Part shown: positions 12,033 to 23,152 of the stretch, in pieces
Position numbering within the stretch: position 1 is the stretch's first letter
How the letters are laid out: each line of letters starts with the position of its first letter
Assembly (NCBI GenBank): GCA_016946835.1
Contig: JACVTC010000039.1
Coordinates: forward strand, 129,001 to 193,000
Reading direction: 5' to 3'
Length of the DNA: 64,000 nt
DNA from: Neocallimastix lanati (nom. inval.)
Lineage: Eukaryota; Neocallimastigomycota; Neocallimastigomycetes; Neocallimastigales; Neocallimastigaceae
Made by a program: the position numbers and the translations under genes
Notes under the pieces: model-generated
Databases searched by the model: none
Told to the model about the DNA's origin: nothing
What the model saw: only the letters and a program-made list of their open reading frames with translations

Positions 12033-12300
12033 GATGTTACAAAAAAAATTTTTTTAATAATAATTAAAAATAATTTTTCATATTTCTCTTTTACTTTCAA
12101 ATCATCAATATTATAATTAATATGAAACATATTAAATAATAAGTCTAAGATTAAACTTTAATGACTAATAATTATATTAAAAAAATTGAATGTTTAAATT
12201 TTTATTTTTACTTTTTTTTTTTTATAAAAAGTACATACTATTATAAAAAATATATATATATAAAACACAAACTAAATTAATTTATAAATTTTTATTATTT
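11950..12300. repeat. direct repeat, copy 2
   Basis: Second copy of the block at 10810-11230, in the same orientation about 1.1 kb downstream, with a 30-base A run replacing a shorter one. On the minus strand both copies can be read as a short VSYxxxYLF...NHLCNY peptide, so a decayed coding exon is possible. Confidence 0.75.
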
Positions 12301-13510
12301 TTTATAAACAAATCAATAATGAATCATATAAAAAAATAAGGGACTGGTATGCCTATTGAGTTCTCATCTAATTAAAGTTTTATCTCCTGTTGAAAATTGT
12401 GGATAATTTCAACCCATGAATGGTCTATTCTATTTTTAATTTTTATTTTCTTTTTATAAATATGTTTTTTAAAATTATATACTACAAAAAAAAAAAAAAA
12501 AATAAAAAAAATAAATAAAAAGAAAAAAAATAAAATAAAATAAAAATAGAATAAAATAAAATAAAAAAATATATATATATAAACATTTTTTCTATTATAT
12601 ATCTGTACTTAATACAGAAAAACACATATAACTATTTCATAATAATTAAAAATAGAATATAAAAATCATTATTCTTATGTTTTATAAGTTATTGAGAATG
12701 TTTTTTTTATTATTATTAATATTTTAAATAAATAAAATAAATGTGAAATATTTAAATTATTTTCAATAAATAATATTTAAATTATATATTTATTTATTAA
12801 ATAATCTATAGATAGTGTTTTTATAATATTTCTAAAATAACAGTTGTTATACTTTTATGAAAATTCATTCATAAAATTTAAATATATTTAAATATATTTT
12901 AGTATATTTTAAATATTATTTAAATTCTAATTTTTTTTTTAATTGCTAAAAAAAAAAAGAAAGAAATTATATAAATAATTTGTTATAAACTGAATAATGC
13001 TAGTTTTAAATTGTTTTTTAATATTTTAAAATTCATTGCTTTATATGTATATTTTTAATCGAACGACATAATAATAAGCTTTTAATTTTCATTGTTTTTT
13101 TTTTTTTTTTTGTGTAATTTTAATTTTAAATTTGACTTTAATTTTAATTTTCTATTTATATATATATATATATATTATTTTATTTTTATTTTTTTTTTTA
13201 TTTTCTATTTAAATATATATATATATATATTTTATTTTATTTTTTTTTTTTTTTGATTTCATAAATTTTTTTCATTTAAAAATATATTTTTTTTATTTAA
13301 ATATAAAACTAATTTTCATTATTTTTTTTGATTTTCATAATAAAAATATATTTTTCTTTTTTTTTTTTTTTTTTTTGATTTTTTTTAAAATATTTAAAAA
13401 TATTTTTGGTGTCTATAAATGAATTAATTATAATAAAATAAATTATATAATATATATAAATTTATTTTATTTCAAATTTATTACTTCTATTATTTTTTTT
13501 CGTAATCTGA

Positions 13511-14659
13511 TTAAGCCCAAATACCAATAATGGCCATAACAGCTATACCACAATAGAAAGAAATTAATTGAGCATTCTTTCTCATAATAGATCCTTTCTT
13601 GAATAAATTAGAATTACAATGTCTAGAAAGAATATTAACAAGATCATCATAAATAAGAATACCTCCTGCAACAGCATCAATAATACCTTGAGTAGTTAAA
13701 TAAACTTTATCAGTGGATTCAATGGCATTACGAATAAGAATTCCAATAACTCCTCCAATTGGTAAAGTTAAGGAATAAACAACAATCATAATAATAATAG
13801 CTGTAAAACGTTTGAAATGAGCTTCAATGAAAACAGATGAAAGAGAAACTCCTTCAAAGAATTGATGGAAAATTAAGGCTATCATTAAAACAATAAGTTC
13901 TTCATCATTGGTCATTCCAAAAGCAATACCAATTAAAATGGAATGAAGAGAAATACCAATTTCTAATAAATAACAAATAATTTGTTTTTCTTTATTTTCC
14001 ATCATATGTAAAATACCATGTTGTTCTTCAGCACATCCATCAACAGCAGAAACTACTTCCTTTTTATTATTCATTGTATGATATTTCTTTTCTTCAGCAT
14101 TACTCTCATTAGAATCAACAGAGATAGAAACTGAACTTTCTGATGATTTCTTACTAAGATCATGATCATTATTCTTGTAAAGGAAATGACTAGTATAAAC
14201 TTGAATAACATGAGTAAGAATAATACCAAGAATAGCAAATACACCAGCAAATGAAGTATATTTTTCATAGAAAATTTCATATGTATATTCACTAGTTAAA
14301 ATTTGACCAGCTGGAATAACCATATGGATGAAAGCAACAGCTAAAATAACACCGGTACCGAAAAGTTTAATACAGCTAAAAAGAAGAGTATCTTCTCTGA
14401 AGAATGATTTTTTTCTAAAGATAATTGGAAGGATGGTACCAAGAAATGAACATAATAAAACAGCAGCAATACCAATAAAAGATACACTCAATGGATAAGT
14501 TTTTCCTTCATGTTCATGTTCATGATCGTGTACTTCACCTTCACCTTCATGTTCATGTTCATGTTCTTCACCTTCTTCATCATCATGATGATGAATTCCA
14601 TGAGCCCAAATTAATTGGGTAAACATAAAAACGTAAAAAAGAAATTGATAACTCTTCAT
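13511..14659 (-). CDS. ZIP-family zinc/iron transporter (copy 1)
   Basis: Intronless 382-residue plasma-membrane or endomembrane divalent metal importer (Zrt/Irt-like). Signal peptide at residues 1-19 (cut near IWA-H), then a His/Glu/Asp-rich extracellular stretch of about 32 residues with repeated HEHEHE. TM1 is near 57-82, TM2 (KLFGTGVILAVAFIH) and TM3 follow, then a ~60-residue Ser/Lys loop, then VDGCAEEQHG. TM4 has the metal-site signature LLEIGISLHSILIGIAFG, TM5 has HQFFEG, and TM6-TM8 end in IGIWA. All metal-ligating His/Glu of TM4 and TM5 are present. The C-terminal two-thirds is nearly identical to copies 3 and 4. It is divergently oriented to copy 2. Zinc is the likelier substrate from family resemblance, but iron cannot be excluded. 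Confidence 0.93.
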   Translation of the reverse strand: MKSYQFLFYVFMFTQLIWAHGIHHHDDEEGEEHEHEHEGEGEVHDHEHEHEGKTYPLSVSFIGIAAVLLCSFLGTILPIIFRKKSFFREDTLLFSCIKLFGTGVILAVAFIHMVIPAGQILTSEYTYEIFYEKYTSFAGVFAILGIILTHVIQVYTSHFLYKNNDHDLSKKSSESSVSISVDSNESNAEEKKYHTMNNKKEVVSAVDGCAEEQHGILHMMENKEKQIICYLLEIGISLHSILIGIAFGMTNDEELIVLMIALIFHQFFEGVSLSSVFIEAHFKRFTAIIIMIVVYSLTLPIGGVIGILIRNAIESTDKVYLTTQGIIDAVAGGILIYDDLVNILSRHCNSNLFKKGSIMRKNAQLISFYCGIAVMAIIGIWA

Positions 14660-15246
14660 TTCTAAACTAACTTTACTTCTCTATTTATACTTTATTATTT
14701 TTCTTTTTTTCTTTCTTTAGTAGACCTTATATAATTATAATAATCAATACTAGATTATTTTAAAAATGTAAAGTCTAATTTTAAAAAATAAAAAAAATTT
14801 TATTTACTTTCTTAAATAATAAATTTTTATTAGTGATAAAAAAAAAAGGTATAAAACGTTCATATTTATACTTTTTTCATTATATATATATATTTATATA
14901 TATATTTATATGTATTTAGTATTTTATAATTTTTTTTTTTTTTAATGTATAATAATTAAATGAATTTAATTATAATTAAATAATATCTAATAAATTTTAA
15001 ATGATAATGTTTGTTCAATTATTATCACTAATTAATTTAAACTTAATATATACAATATATTTGTAATAATTATTATTTATAATATCTAACTCATAAACTG
15101 TAAATATTAAATTTACCTTTTTTTTTATAAATATATATTATTTTTAACACGTTTTTATTTTTCCTAACAATTAAAAAAAAATTATTAATCAAAATTTTTT
15201 AGTGTGATATTAAAAATATATATCTATGAAAAGATACACAGTGTAG

Positions 15247-15285
15247 TACAAAATCTAATCATAAAAACTTTAAATTTCGTTATTT
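15247..15285 (-). promoter_or_regulatory. recurrent ZIP-upstream motif
   Basis: Minus-sense AACGAAATTTAAAGTTTTTA and flanks, about 590 bp upstream of ZIP copy 1 and in the same orientation as the gene. Related blocks lie upstream of the other three ZIP genes. It could be a regulatory element or a small dispersed repeat; function is inferred only from position. Confidence 0.35.
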
Positions 15286-16089
15286 TTAATATATAATTAC
15301 TTCGATTATTTATTCAATATTTATATTACAAGAAAAATAATAATAATAAATAATAATATTTTTTGTTTGTTTATGTATTTTTTTCTATCTGGAAACTTTA
15401 TTTTATATTTTTTAATTTTAAAATAATAAATCACTTTAATATATAGCATTTAAACCTATAATACTATTACTTGTAAATAATATAATTTTCATTATATTAT
15501 ATAAAAGAAAAATGAAAATATATTTGATCACTTTATTTTTTTTTTCTTCATTATAATAAAGGAATGAATTATATATTGATATGTATAAAATAATTGTATC
15601 TATAAAAAATATTTATTGTTAATAATTCTATCTATAAAAAAAATTTGTTAAATATAAAGTATCCTTTTTTTTTTTTTTTTTTTAATATTAAATATTTACT
15701 ATAAATTTATTTATAAGTATTCTGTACTGGATAATTATTCCATATTTAATTGTGTAATGTTTGAATATTTATAATAATTGTAATAGTAAATAAATTAATA
15801 TGAATATATATATTAATTAATTCCCATTTATTAATATATTAACTTCAAATAGAATATACGGATATAAAAAAATTAAATAAAGAAATAGAATTATATTTAA
15901 GAAATATATAACATATAATATATTATTAAATAATTTCTAATTTAAAAAAAAAAGGAATTTGAAAGTTATTGAATAAATTTATCCTTATAAATTTTTATAA
16001 TATATTTATAAATTTTCAAAAAAAAAAATAATAATAATTTATATATAAATTTTTAATAAGCAATTTTATCTCTTTCCTTTTTTGTATTT

Positions 16090-16331
16090 TATTATTATTA
16101 TTATTATTATTTATTATTATTATTATTACTATTACTATTATTATTATTAATTATTATTATTAATTATTATTTATTATTATTATTATTATTATTATATTAT
16201 TATTATTACTATTACTATTATTATTATTAATTATTATTATTAATTATTATTATTACTATTACTATTATTATTATTAATTATTATTATTAATTATTATTAT
16301 TAATTATTATTATTAATTATTATTATTATTA

Positions 16332-16368
<37 letters not shown>

Positions 16369-16463
16369 ATTATTATTATTATTTATTAATATTATTATTA
16401 TTTATTATTATTATTTATTATTATTATTATTGTTTATTATTATTATTATTATTATTGTTTATG
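16090..16463. repeat. ATT/TTA microsatellite, interrupted
   Basis: About 370 bp of ATT triplets with single-base interruptions (ATTACT, ATTAATT blocks that themselves repeat), in the ZIP1-ZIP2 divergent region. Confidence 0.95.
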
Positions 16464-16546
16464 AATTTAATTTTTATTTCATTCACTTCATCTTTAAATC
16501 CCTTTTTAAAATAAATTATAATACTTTATTATTTAAAATATATATG

Positions 16547-16587
<41 letters not shown>

Positions 16588-16656
16588 ATTTTTTTATTCG
16601 ATACAATTTAATATATTGTAAATTTTTATGATAAAATTTCAAATTTTAAATTATTA

Positions 16657-16697
16657 TTGCGAATTTAAAGTTTTTAGAGTTGTGTAATGTACAAAAT
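16657..16697 (+). promoter_or_regulatory. recurrent ZIP-upstream motif
   Basis: Plus-sense TTGCGAATTTAAAGTTTTTA continuing into GAGTTGTGTAATGTACAAAAT, about 780 bp upstream of ZIP copy 2 in gene orientation. It is the best-preserved form together with 22173-22212 and 23710-23748. Confidence 0.35.
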
Positions 16698-17474
16698 ATC
16701 TTAATATTATTATTAAAATTGATTTTAACATAAATCATAAATTAAAATTTATCCATAGAAAGTGATTTATGTTAAGGAATAATTTTAACACAAAATCATA
16801 GTTTATTAACTATAAAAAATATATTAATATAATATTAAAAATAAAAATATATATATATATTATATATATATATATTAAAACTTTGAATAATTTAATATTA
16901 TTATATAATAATATTAATAATATTAGTAAAAAAAAAAAAAAAATATTAAATAAAAAAAAATCTAATACTATATATTATTATATCAATGCAAAAAAAAAAA
17001 AATTTAATATTAAATATGCTAATTTAAAAATCTCCATATTAGTTTAATATAAATTATATTATTTATATTGTAATTTAAATATAATCTAAATTATTTTTCA
17101 TATATAATATAAACTATTAATAATATGTATAATAATATTCAAAACTTTTAAATCTTTAAAAAAAAAATATTATTATAAATATATATTATATTCATTTTTT
17201 TTTTAATTTTTTTTTTCTTTTTTTTTTTTTAAATTATATATAAAATAAATATTTATATGTATAATCATATTATTTATTACACATAATGTAAAATTAAGTA
17301 GTTAAAAAAATCGTTTAAAAATAACAGCTAAAATAATATATAGAATAATAAATAATAATATTAATAAATATTAATAATAAATAATAATAATAATAATATT
17401 AAAATTAAAATAATTGTTAATTATTCTAAACATTGAGGTATAACAACAAAAAAAAAATATTAATAATAAACAAA

Positions 17475-18617
17475 ATGAAATACTATCAATTCCTTTTCTT
17501 TATGGACTTGTTTTCCCAATTGGTTTGGACTCATGGAATTCATCATAATCATGAAGAAGGTGAAGAAGATGTCCATGAACACGAACATGAACGAGAGCAT
17601 GAAGGAAAAATTTATCCAATGAGTGCTAATATTGGTGGAATCCTTGCCATTTTATATTGTTCCTTCCTTGGTACCATTCTTCCTATTATTTTTAAAAAGA
17701 AATACTCATTAAAAGAAGATAGTCTTATTTTCAGTTGTATTAAACTTCTTGGTACTGGTGTTATTTTAGCTGTTGCTTTTATTCATATGATTATTCCAGC
17801 TGGTCAAATTTTAACTAGTGAATATACTTATGAAATTTTTAATGAAAAATATATTTCATTTACTGGTGTATTTGTTATATTTGGTATTATCCTTACTCAT
17901 ATTATTCAAATTTACACTAGTCATTACCTTTATAAGAATAGTGGTCATAATCTTCATGATTATTCTTCAGAAAATTCTGTTTCTCTTTCAGTTGATTCTG
18001 ATAGCAATAAAAATGAAAATGGTGATATTTCAGAAGAAAGAATTTATCATAATAAGAATAATAAGAAGATTTATGTTTCTGCTGTTGATGGATGTGCTGA
18101 AGAGCAACATGGTCTTTTACATATGATGGAAAACAAAGAAAAACAAATAATATGTTATTTATTAGAGATTGGTATTTCTATTCATTCCGTTTTAATTGGT
18201 ATTGCATTTGGTATGACAAATAATGAAGAACTCCTTCCACTAATGGTTGCTTTAGTATTTCATCAATTCTTTGAAGGTGTTTCTCTTTCATCTGTTTTCA
18301 TTGAAGCTCGTTTTAAACGTTCTGTTGCTATAACTACAATGATTATTATTTATACTTTAACTTTACCATTTGGAGCAGTCATTGGATTACTTATTCGTAA
18401 TGCTATTGAATCCACGGATAAAGTTTATTTAACTTCCCAAGGTATTATTGATGCAATTGCTGGAGGTATTCTTATTTATGATGATCTTGTTAATATTCTT
18501 TCTAGACATTGTAACTCAGAATTATTTAGAAAGGGATCACTTTTAAGAAAGAATACTCAGCTATTTTGTTTCTATTGTGGTATTGCAATTATGGCTGTCA
18601 TTGGTATATGGGCATAA
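17475..18617 (+). CDS. ZIP-family zinc/iron transporter (copy 2)
   Basis: Intronless 380-residue ZIP transporter, the most diverged of the four. Start chosen at ATG 17475 (MKYYQFLFFMDLF signal peptide, matching the other copies); an in-frame extension to 17433 begins with TTG and is not used. The His-rich ectodomain is shorter (HEHEHEREHEG). The eight predicted helices include TM4 LLEIGISIHSVLIGIAFG and TM5 HQFFEG, with all expected metal ligands. The TM3-TM4 loop (GHNLHDYSSENSVSLSVD, then an Asn-rich stretch) differs most from the other copies, while the C-terminus (IGIWA) is conserved. Convergent with copy 3, about 1.2 kb apart tail to tail. Confidence 0.93.
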   Translation: MKYYQFLFFMDLFSQLVWTHGIHHNHEEGEEDVHEHEHEREHEGKIYPMSANIGGILAILYCSFLGTILPIIFKKKYSLKEDSLIFSCIKLLGTGVILAVAFIHMIIPAGQILTSEYTYEIFNEKYISFTGVFVIFGIILTHIIQIYTSHYLYKNSGHNLHDYSSENSVSLSVDSDSNKNENGDISEERIYHNKNNKKIYVSAVDGCAEEQHGLLHMMENKEKQIICYLLEIGISIHSVLIGIAFGMTNNEELLPLMVALVFHQFFEGVSLSSVFIEARFKRSVAITTMIIIYTLTLPFGAVIGLLIRNAIESTDKVYLTSQGIIDAIAGGILIYDDLVNILSRHCNSELFRKGSLLRKNTQLFCFYCGIAIMAVIGIWA

Positions 18618-18675
18618 AAAAAATGAAAAGACATATTTTAGAATTTATAAAAAAAAAAATAAATAAATAAAATAA

Positions 18676-18706
<31 letters not shown>

Positions 18707-19813
18707 TAAAAATATTCTTATCATACATATATCCTCATTTTTATTTATATTTTATAATTTTTTTTCTCTTTAATAATAAGAGAAATAAAATAATTTTGTT
18801 AATTAAAATAAAAAAAAAAAAAAATTAAAATAAGAAAAAAAATGTAATATAATATTTAAAATAAAAATTTATAACAAATATTAAAATAATAATATACATA
18901 TATATTTAAGAAATAAAAAAAAAAAATAAAAAAAATAAATATTAAATTATTTTAATAGGTATAATTTCAATAATAATTTGTGCTGTAGTTGAATAACAGT
19001 AAAAATCAATATTGAAATATAATAATAATAAAATAGTTATTTTAATAATAATTAATATAACTCTATTTTTATTATGAATATAAATAAAAACAATAAATAA
19101 AAATAAATAAATAAATATTGTACTATAATAATACGAAGTTTTCCAATAAAAATTCAATTATCAATTGCTTTAAATTTATAAATTTTGTTACACAAGCATA
19201 TTTTTTTTTTTTTTTTTTTATAAATTAATTTATTGATAAATATTATTAACATTTAATATAATAGTAGTTATAAATATTTTAATTCGTTTAATTAAAAAAA
19301 TAATATTTAATTATTCAGATTTTTAAAATAAAAAAAAAAAAAAAAATTTAATGTAAAAATTTTTTTATATATTTTAAAGTATATTATTTTTTTTTCTATA
19401 ATATATACACTATTTAAAATATTTAAATGAATAATAACTACTATAATTTATATTTATTTATTTAAATATATATATTTGCTTAAATAATAATTTTAATGTA
19501 TATTTTAATACTTTTTTTAAATATATAATATATATTTTTTAATTTTTTTTTATATAAATATTAATAAATATATTATTAAATATTTCAATTTATGAATATA
19601 ATAATAATTATTGTTTTATCTTTTTTTTTTTTTTCAAAAAAAAAATTAAATTTTTAAATATTATAAAAATTTAAATTGAATGATAAAACAATTCTTTTTG
19701 ATTTTGTTTTATTATTATTGATATAACATTTTAATAAATTTGATAATAAAATAAAATTATAAAAAATAATTAAGTTGAATTACTCCCCTCCTTTATAACA
19801 TTATTATGTTTAC
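18618..19813. other. convergent intergenic region
   Basis: AT-rich sequence between the 3' ends of ZIP copies 2 and 3, with AAAAT pentamers after the stop of copy 2. A 71-codon hydrophobic frame (18942-19157, minus) is isoleucine-rich and not supported as a gene. A weak form of the ZIP-upstream motif lies at 19163-19197. Confidence 0.65.
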
Positions 19814-20971
19814 TTAAGCCCAAATACCAATAATGGCCATAACAGCTATACCACAATAGAAAGAAATTAATTGAGCATTCTTTCTCATAATAGATCCTTT
19901 CTTGAATAAATTAGAATTACAATGTCTAGAAAGAATATTAACAAGATCATCATAAATAAGAATACCTCCTGCAACTGCATCAATAATACCTTGAGTAGTT
20001 AAATAAACTTTATCAGTGGATTCAATAGCATTACGAATAAGAATTCCAATAACTCCTCCAATTGGTAAAGTTAAGGAATAAACAACAATCATAATAATAA
20101 TAGCTGTAAAACGTTTGAAATGAGCTTCAATGAAAACAGATGAAAGAGAAACTCCTTCAAAGAATTGATGGAAAATTAAGGCTATCATTAAAACAATAAG
20201 TTCTTCATCGTTGGTCATTCCAAATGCAATACCAATTAAAATGGAATGAAGAGAAATACCAATTTCTAATAAATAACAAATAATTTGTTTTTCTTTATTT
20301 TCCATCATATGTAAAATACCATGTTGTTCTTCAGCACATCCATCAACAGCAGAAACTACTTCCTTTTTATTATTCATTTTATGATATTTCTTTTCCTCTG
20401 TAATATCACCAATATCGGAATCAATAGAAAGAGAAACTGAACTTTCTGATGATTTCTTACTAAGATCATGATCATTATTCTTGTAAAGGAAATGACTAGT
20501 ATAAACTTGAATAACATGAGTAAGAATAATACCAAGAATAGCAAATACACCAGCAAATGAAGTATATTTTTCATTGAAAATTTCATAAGTATATTCACTA
20601 GTTAAAATTTGACCAGCTGGAATAACCATATGGATGAAAGCAACAGCTAAAATAACACCGGTACCGAAAAGTTTAATACAGCTAAAAAGAAGAGTATCTT
20701 CTCTGAAGAATGACTTTTTTCTAAAGATAATTGGAAGGATGGTACCAAGAAATGAACATAATAAAACAGCAGCAATACCAATAAAAGATACACTCAATGG
20801 ATAAGTTTTTCCTTCATGTTCATGTTCATGATCGTGTACTTCACCTTCACCTTCATGTTCATGTTCATGTTCATGTTCTTCACCTTCTTCATGATCATGA
20901 TGATGAATTCCATGAGCCCAAATTAATTGGGTAAGCATAAAAACGTAAAAAAGAAATTGGTAGTACTTCAT
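19814..20971 (-). CDS. ZIP-family zinc/iron transporter (copy 3)
   Basis: Intronless 385-residue ZIP transporter. The signal peptide and His-rich ectodomain are almost identical to copy 1 (one extra HE pair). TM4 HSILIGIAFG and TM5 HQFFEG are intact. The TM3-TM4 loop reads SSVSLSIDSDIGDITEEKK, unlike copies 1 and 4, which share SISVDSNESNAEEKK. Elsewhere the protein is nearly identical to copies 1 and 4. Few silent differences to copy 1 imply a recent duplication or ongoing gene conversion. Expected location is plasma membrane with the His-rich tail outside. Confidence 0.93.
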   Translation of the reverse strand: MKYYQFLFYVFMLTQLIWAHGIHHHDHEEGEEHEHEHEHEGEGEVHDHEHEHEGKTYPLSVSFIGIAAVLLCSFLGTILPIIFRKKSFFREDTLLFSCIKLFGTGVILAVAFIHMVIPAGQILTSEYTYEIFNEKYTSFAGVFAILGIILTHVIQVYTSHFLYKNNDHDLSKKSSESSVSLSIDSDIGDITEEKKYHKMNNKKEVVSAVDGCAEEQHGILHMMENKEKQIICYLLEIGISLHSILIGIAFGMTNDEELIVLMIALIFHQFFEGVSLSSVFIEAHFKRFTAIIIMIVVYSLTLPIGGVIGILIRNAIESTDKVYLTTQGIIDAVAGGILIYDDLVNILSRHCNSNLFKKGSIMRKNAQLISFYCGIAVMAIIGIWA

Positions 20972-21512
20972 TTTAGATTAATCTTTTTTTCTTTTTTTCT
21001 TTTAATTCTTTTACAAGTTTTATTTTATTAAATTTTTATTTAATAACAATTATACTTTATTTTAGCGTAATTACTATTAATTAACTTATTAAAATGAATA
21101 ATTCTTTAATTATTTTTTATAATTCTTTTTTTTTATTATTTTTTTTTATTCTATTTTGATTTGATAAAAATACAAAAGGAAAAAGGACAAGTATTTATAC
21201 TTTGAAAGATTAAAAAAAACTAAACAAAATTTTTATTTTATTTAATTTTGTTTTTTTTTTTTTTTAAATATTATATAATATTAAACTATTGAATAATAAA
21301 TCACCTTTAATAATGAAAATAAAAACTATTAATTTTTCCTAATATATTTTTATTATTATTGTTTATATATTATGTTATTATTTATAAAATAAAATCAAAT
21401 AAAAATATGATTAATTTTTCTAAAAATTTTATAAATGATATTATTTATTATATATATTATATATATTTAATATATTAAAATTATACTATAATAAAAATAA
21501 ATATATATATTT

Positions 21513-21550
<38 letters not shown>

Positions 21551-21555
<5 letters not shown>

Positions 21556-21569
21556 TTAAATTTGTAATT
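21551..21569 (-). promoter_or_regulatory. recurrent ZIP-upstream motif (short form)
   Basis: Minus-sense AATTACAAATTTAAAGTTT, about 580 bp upstream of ZIP copy 3 in gene orientation. Only the core is kept; it abuts a long A/T run. Confidence 0.3.
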
Positions 21570-22172
21570 TTTTATATTATATAAAATTTGTTTATTATTG
21601 TAAGAAAGGGAAATAATTTTTATGTATTATCATTAATATATAATCTAATGATTAATATACATTTTATCCATTATATTAGTATTATTAATATTATTATTAT
21701 ATTCTTTAAATTCATAATATTTAAATTGAAAACAGTACAAATGATTGAATATAAATTATATATTTATTACCTCAAAATAAATTATATATTAGATTATAAA
21801 TTCCAAAAAAAAAAAAAAAAAAAGAAAAAAAAGATAAATTAAAGAAAAAAAAAATGCAATAAAGTAATTTTACAGTAAAGGTCTGATATATATCAAAATA
21901 ATAACCTATAATTATATATATGAAAGTCATCGATTTATGATTTTTTATTTATTTAATATTATTAGATTAAAAAATTAAATTCTGTTTTATTTAATTATAT
22001 TATTTAAAAAAAAAATACATATAATATAATAATAATAATATATATATATAATAATAATAATATATAAATATTTAAATTATTAAATGATTTAAATATACAC
22101 AATTTTCTTTTTTTTTTTATTAAATATAATTAAAAGATAATTCGTTATAAAATTAATTAAAATTAAAAATCA

Positions 22173-22212
22173 TTGCTAATTTAAAGTTTTTAGAGTTGTG
22201 CTACGTTAAAAA
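22173..22212 (+). repeat. copy of the ZIP-upstream motif
   Basis: TTGCTAATTTAAAGTTTTTA followed by GAGTTGTGCTACGTTAAAAA. It matches 16657-16697 over about 35 bases but does not directly precede a ZIP gene in this orientation, which argues for a dispersed repeat. Confidence 0.6.
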
Positions 22213-22635
22213 TTTTTTTGTTTTAATAAATTATCAAAATTAAAAAAATTCTGTAGTAAAATAAAAAAAAAAAAACATTTAATAAAATATTTAATCTAAT
22301 TTATTATATTTATTATATTTATTATTTAAATTCACATTTTATCAAAAAACATTATTATTATTACTATTATTATTAATATTATTATTTTAAATTACTTATT
22401 ATAATTTGTAGTATTCCTTTTTGGATCGTATGAATAAAAATTTTTTGATTATTATCTAAAATAAAGGATACAGCCATCTATATGAAAATATAGTTAATTA
22501 ATTATTGGAGACTGTTAACCAGATAACTTAATATTTAGTGATTAATCAAAATAAAAAAAGGTTGCTTCTTTTTTTTTATATAATATTTTTTATATTCTGT
22601 CCCCAGTTTAAAAGAAAATAAAAAATAAAAAATGA

Positions 22636-22911
22636 ATTAAACTTTATATAGTATTATTGAATGAGGAATTCAAAAGAATTTCAAAAAAAAAAAAAAAAAA
22701 AAAACACTATAATTTTTATAATATAAAGTTTTACATAAAAATGAAAAAAAATAAAAAATAAAAAAAATACTTAAAATATATTTTCAAATTTTATTATATA
22801 AAGTTTAAGTATTTTTTTTTTATAAATCTTAATTTTATTTTTTTGAAATTCTTTTGAAAATTATTCTTAATACAATAATACTATATATTTATATATATAC
22901 ATTTATTTTTT

Positions 22912-22946
<35 letters not shown>

Positions 22947-22995
22947 AAATTCTTCTGAACATCATTCAATAATATTATATAAAAAGTTTTATATA
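22636..22995. repeat. three-armed inverted repeat cluster
   Basis: A ~55-bp block at 22636-22695 (containing AGTATTATTGAATGAGGAAT and TCAAAAGAATTTC) recurs twice in reverse complement at about 22843-22898 and 22937-22997. A separate pair (AAATACTTAAA / TTTAAGTATTT) lies between them. Each arm borders an A or T run. Confidence 0.7.
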
Positions 22996-23077
22996 TTTAA
23001 TTTAATTTTCAATGATTAGGTTAAGTCATAAATCAATATAAAAAAAAAAAGTACTTAGAATTTATACATTGTTTTAT

Positions 23078-23152
23078 GCCATGTTGGTCCAGTCGGTTAG
23101 GACGATACAGGTCACTGTAGAGGGCGGGGTTCGAATCCTCGGCATGGCACCA
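23078..23152 (+). tRNA. tRNA-like SINE head, probably not a functional tRNA
   Basis: Acceptor, D and T arms fold and the internal Pol III promoter boxes are intact. The anticodon stem-loop cannot form a standard 7-base loop with U33, and a genomically encoded CCA is unusual for a eukaryotic nuclear tRNA gene. It is best read as the Pol III promoter of the SINE. Confidence 0.45.

Larger units (their letters stand above)
9894..13510. other. AT-rich spacer with a diverged duplication
   Basis: No supported gene. It contains two related stretches (10810-11230 and 11950-12300, listed separately) and an ACC/ATC trinucleotide stretch near 10733-10800 that produces a spurious Asp/Ser-rich frame. A slightly GC-richer island lies at about 12340-12425, and there are many A/T runs. 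Confidence 0.7.
14660..17474. other. divergent intergenic region between ZIP copies 1 and 2
   Basis: About 2.8 kb, bidirectional upstream region of two ZIP genes. It holds a motif shared with the other ZIP promoters (15247-15285 minus sense; 16657-16697 plus sense), a large ATT microsatellite (16090-16463) and a 37-base A run near 16550-16586. No coding exon is supported. Confidence 0.7.
20972..23077. other. AT-rich spacer upstream of ZIP copy 3
   Basis: No supported gene. It contains the ZIP-upstream motif at 21551-21569 (minus sense), a 40-base A run ending at 21553, a second motif copy at 22173-22212 and a cluster of inverted repeats at 22636-22995. Confidence 0.65.

Noticed and set aside
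12340-12425. Slightly GC-richer island with partial similarity to 40160-40185 (both contain a GGA..ATTTC..CCCATGAAT pattern)
   Set aside because: The match is too short to separate from chance without alignment.
17433-17474. Fourteen-residue N-terminal extension of ZIP copy 2
   Set aside because: It starts with TTG and precedes an ATG that matches the signal-peptide start of the other copies.
18942-19157. 71-codon hydrophobic minus-strand frame between ZIP copies 2 and 3
   Set aside because: Ile/Leu/Phe-rich reading typical of chance frames in AT-rich DNA; no homology visible.
23078-23152. A working nuclear tRNA gene
   Set aside because: The anticodon arm cannot form a standard loop, CCA is encoded and a long GC-richer body follows; a SINE head explains it better.
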